DNA of 64,000 bases from Capnocytophaga canis. Lineage in GTDB: Bacteria > Bacteroidota > Bacteroidia > Flavobacteriales > Flavobacteriaceae. Within the stretch, counting starts at the first letter, position 1. Each line of letters starts with the position of its first letter. The stretch is taken from NCBI RefSeq assembly GCF_000827555.1, contig NZ_CDOI01000057.1, positions 1 through 64,000 on the forward strand. Direction: 5' to 3'. Of this stretch, positions 61,353-64,000 are shown piece after piece. The position numbers were made by a program, and so were the translations under genes. The notes beneath the pieces are model-generated. The model worked only from the letters and a program-made list of their open reading frames with translations, was not told the DNA's origin and made no database searches.

Positions 61353-64000
61353 CTAATTACTATACAACTTATTGCGTTCCTCCTGAGGCATTTTTTTGTA
61401 GGAATACCACGCAAAAACACTTATGACCACTAACAACGCTACTACAAAATAAACCCATTTAGGAATAGGAATAGGATCCCCTGTAGCATAAGAATGAAGC
61501 CCTACTAAATAGTAATTCACCCCAAAGGAGGTCATTACGATAGTGGAAAATGCCCACATAGTCACAAGATAATAAACTAACGCATTTCTAAATTTTGGAA
61601 TGAGTCGCAAATGTACCACCACACTGTACACAATAATCGAAATCAATGCCCAAGTTTCCTTAGGATCCCAAGCCCAATAACGTCCCCAACTTTCGTTTGC
61701 CCAGATTCCTCCCAAAAACGTCCCCGCAGTAAGCAAAAATAAACCAATAGTAACTGCCATTTCTTGTACAACAATCATTTCCTGCATACCTCGCCACCAC
61801 GTTATCTTGGGTTGTAATGGCTTGAATATTAACAAAATCATGGACAATAAAGCAATAACAAAGGACAAGCCTAAGGGTGCATAGCTTCCAACAATCACAG
61901 TCACATGAATTTTCAGCCAATAGGAATAGAGTACTGGTTTCAATGTGGTAATTTCAGGATTAAGCCAGTCCAAAAAGCTCACTAAAAGCAACGTCCCCGA
62001 AAAAAGCAAACCTAAAGGTAAGGTAAACGAGGATTTTCGAACAAAGAGCAATCCAAAAAGCAAAATCCCCCATGAAACAAATAACAACATCTCAAATCCA
62101 TCGCTCCACGGTGGATGTTTAGCAATATACCAACGTAACCCTAAATCAAAAGTAAATACCACCCAAATAATACAAGCCAAAATAGACCCTACTGTCAGTG
62201 TCTTTTGCAACCATTTAGCCGACAGAAATAAACTTAAAATATTAAAAATAAGAAGAACTCCTCCTAATAAAATACATATTCCAAAGAGATAATTCCCTAT
62301 ACGAGTACGAGTGTAAAAAATCTCAGCTTCTACTTCGTTCTTGGTGGGATATACATTTTTTCCTGCTTCTTTTTGATATGTTGCCAAATAAGAAAGAGCC
62401 TGATCGGCTTCGGAAAAATCGTTGGTTTGCATTCCTTTTTCTAATCCTGCAATGTAGAAATTATGTATGTTTTTCACAAAATCAGCATCTTGCTCTTCAA
62501 ATTCTGAAAACTGGTCAGCTGTTAACCATTTATTGTTTTGAGATTTCGTATTAGGATATAGTCGTAAAAAATTACCCGTAAATACATTGTAGAGAATATT
62601 AAAACGTTCGTCTACTTTGAGTAATTCCTTCTGACTTTCAGAACGCTGGGCAGGTTTCAACCGATTGGTTTCTTCTACCACATCCTTGAGCAGATACGCA
62701 CCACTGGCATCTAAGAAATCCGTAAACTGGAGCATTCTTTTTTGATTGATATTCAGAATATTAAATACAATCGCTCCTTTATCAGTATTTATCTTTATAA
62801 GTGGCTTTTCAGCAAAAGTTTCTGGACTTTTCTGTAAGGCTATCAAAAATTGTTCTGGCGATATTTCAATTTTTTTACCCTCATGTGTATTGAGGTTCAC
62901 ACTAGTTTTTCCTGTTAACTTTCTGGTAATTTCATAGGCTAAGGTAGTTAACGGCTTCATTCGTCCATCAAAATCTTGAACAATCAAACGTCCATACTCT
63001 TGAGCTTTTTCTTGCGGGATAATATGTTCCTCTAAATAACCTCCGGACTGAGCAAACGAAGGTAACATAAAAAACATGAACAATACAGAATGCAACTTAC
63101 CTACATCTACTGCCTTTATTTTTTTCAATTTACGATTTAGAAAACTAAAACGACTTCCATAAGCGAATAGTAACCAAAACATTGCAAAGAATAACACCCC
63201 ATAGCCTAAATAAGTGATTATAGTTCCTTCACGGTCTTTATTGAGTGACAATAACGTACCTTTTTCATCCTTGTCATAGGACGATTGATAAAATCTATAC
63301 GACTGATAATCAAGAACATTATTCATAAAAATATTATACGAAAATGACTTATCTCCGTCAATGACCTCAACATAACTCGTGTAGCTTTCGGCACTTTCAC
63401 TTCCTGGATAACGTTTCAAATGAAACTTATTAAGTTTCAAAGCAAAAGGAAGATCTATTTGCTTGGAAGCGTATGTATAAGCGTATCTTTCACCCTGATA
63501 ATCAAACCATTGCCATTCGGGAATATTTTTAGTAGCTGAAAAATAGCTCTCCGTGATTAATTTTCCTTCATTTCTGACTTCTAACTTAACGACACTTACC
63601 TCTTTTTCCGCTTTATCATTCTTACCTAAAGGTTCATAAACCAACTTTTTATTATCATGGATAGCTTCAATCATGAAAGAACCTCCCGACCAACGATAGA
63701 CCGTATGTGGCATAACATTAGTCCATTGTTGTGGTGAGAAACTGGACATCTGCTGGGATTCCAAATGAATTGTATGCAGTGGAATAGCACTCCACAATTG
63801 CCAATTATTTTCGTTCTTTTGTATTTTAAACACATGCTCTTGATCAGATTGAAAAGCTAAAGAATAATTGTCAACCTTCTGGCTCTGTCCAGATTTCATT
63901 AAATGATAGCTACTTTCTTCATCTGTTTCCAACATGACAATTTCGAGAAATGACTCCTCCCCATCAACAAATTTTTGGACAGCTTTCGGTAAATACTCCG
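61353..64000 (-). CDS. ccsA: Fused ResB-CcsA cytochrome c biogenesis protein (5' partial)
   Basis: The frame is open through the right edge of the window (EYLPKAVQKFVDGEESFL precedes the first Met at 63935), so the true start lies outside. The visible part has the ResB-like periplasmic region, a transmembrane segment about residue 225-250 counted from 63935, and a C-terminal CcsA domain with many helices and the heme-handling motif WGRYWAWDPKETWAL near residues 755-770. The fusion is the normal Bacteroidota form of the system II (Ccs) machinery that exports heme and attaches it to c-type cytochromes. It should work with thioredoxin-like ResA. Confidence 0.92.
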   Translation of the reverse strand, partial: EYLPKAVQKFVDGEESFLEIVMLETDEESSYHLMKSGQSQKVDNYSLAFQSDQEHVFKIQKNENNWQLWSAIPLHTIHLESQQMSSFSPQQWTNVMPHTVYRWSGGSFMIEAIHDNKKLVYEPLGKNDKAEKEVSVVKLEVRNEGKLITESYFSATKNIPEWQWFDYQGERYAYTYASKQIDLPFALKLNKFHLKRYPGSESAESYTSYVEVIDGDKSFSYNIFMNNVLDYQSYRFYQSSYDKDEKGTLLSLNKDREGTIITYLGYGVLFFAMFWLLFAYGSRFSFLNRKLKKIKAVDVGKLHSVLFMFFMLPSFAQSGGYLEEHIIPQEKAQEYGRLIVQDFDGRMKPLTTLAYEITRKLTGKTSVNLNTHEGKKIEISPEQFLIALQKSPETFAEKPLIKINTDKGAIVFNILNINQKRMLQFTDFLDASGAYLLKDVVEETNRLKPAQRSESQKELLKVDERFNILYNVFTGNFLRLYPNTKSQNNKWLTADQFSEFEEQDADFVKNIHNFYIAGLEKGMQTNDFSEADQALSYLATYQKEAGKNVYPTKNEVEAEIFYTRTRIGNYLFGICILLGGVLLIFNILSLFLSAKWLQKTLTVGSILACIIWVVFTFDLGLRWYIAKHPPWSDGFEMLLFVSWGILLFGLLFVRKSSFTLPLGLLFSGTLLLVSFLDWLNPEITTLKPVLYSYWLKIHVTVIVGSYAPLGLSFVIALLSMILLIFKPLQPKITWWRGMQEMIVVQEMAVTIGLFLLTAGTFLGGIWANESWGRYWAWDPKETWALISIIVYSVVVHLRLIPKFRNALVYYLVTMWAFSTIVMTSFGVNYYLVGLHSYATGDPIPIPKWVYFVVALLVVISVFAWYSYKKMPQEERNKLYSN

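Noticed and set aside
1-64000. CRISPR array, rRNA operon or intact insertion sequence
   Set aside because: No regular direct repeats with spacers, no rRNA signature sequence, and no transposase frame was found on either strand.

Overview
The window looks like a chromosomal segment of a low-GC Flavobacteriia member, most plausibly an oral or host-associated genus such as Capnocytophaga (inference). Supporting signs are many promoters of the Bacteroidota type (TTTG, about 19-23 nt, TAnnTTTG), a PorT type IX secretion protein beside UbiE/MenG, a full Na+-NQR operon, a TonB receptor with a carboxypeptidase-regulatory-like domain, SusC-era lipoproteins, secreted S9, C1 and S46 peptidases, and an rpmB-rpmG-DUF4295 cluster.

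Layout. 1-7.4 kb: a small outer-membrane barrel, an OlsF-like bifunctional aminolipid acyltransferase followed by a BspA-like leucine-rich-repeat protein, another barrel, a 150-bp palindromic element, and a secreted S9 glutamyl-endopeptidase-like enzyme. 7.4-19.3 kb: secreted C1 peptidase, HtpG, DUF2911 protein, PorT, UbiE/MenG, a lipoprotein, LptD, a small membrane protein and a TMEM43-like protein. 19.4-20.6 kb: debris of a phage tail region plus small membrane-protein genes, lying at the 3' end of a three-tRNA cluster (Arg-TCT, Pro-TGG, Ser-GCT). 21.2-27.3 kb: CapA-like phosphatase, YajC, NusB, DUF1573 protein and ValS.

27.4-32.1 kb is the clearest accessory island. It holds an AAA ATPase plus DUF4276 (predicted TOPRIM) pair that looks like a two-gene anti-phage system, then an AvaI/BsoBI-type restriction enzyme with its aligned catalytic residues and a SPPY-type DNA methyltransferase, and finally gene debris. 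It sits between valS and birA.

32.2-38.6 kb: BirA, PdhB, HemC, a BNR-repeat lipoprotein, ribosomal proteins L28 and L33, the DUF4295 protein, RsgA and a small membrane protein. 39.0-41.9 kb: a tandemly duplicated cassette of NVEALA peptide plus 6-bladed beta-propeller lipoprotein, in which one NVEALA copy is a pseudogene and the other has no obvious normal start codon. 42.3-49.4 kb: two SurA/PpiC-like periplasmic folding factors, RsmE, an AI-2E family exporter, a ClC chloride channel with CBS domains and a LacI-type regulator.

49.5-56.5 kb: the nqrABCDEF operon for the sodium-pumping NADH:quinone oxidoreductase, with an unrecognised membrane protein between nqrA and nqrB. 56.7-64 kb: a TonB-dependent receptor, a DPP7-like S46 dipeptidyl-peptidase and a fused ResB-CcsA cytochrome c assembly protein that runs off the right edge. 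No CRISPR array, rRNA operon or intact insertion sequence was seen. All family names come from reading motifs by eye; no database search was possible.
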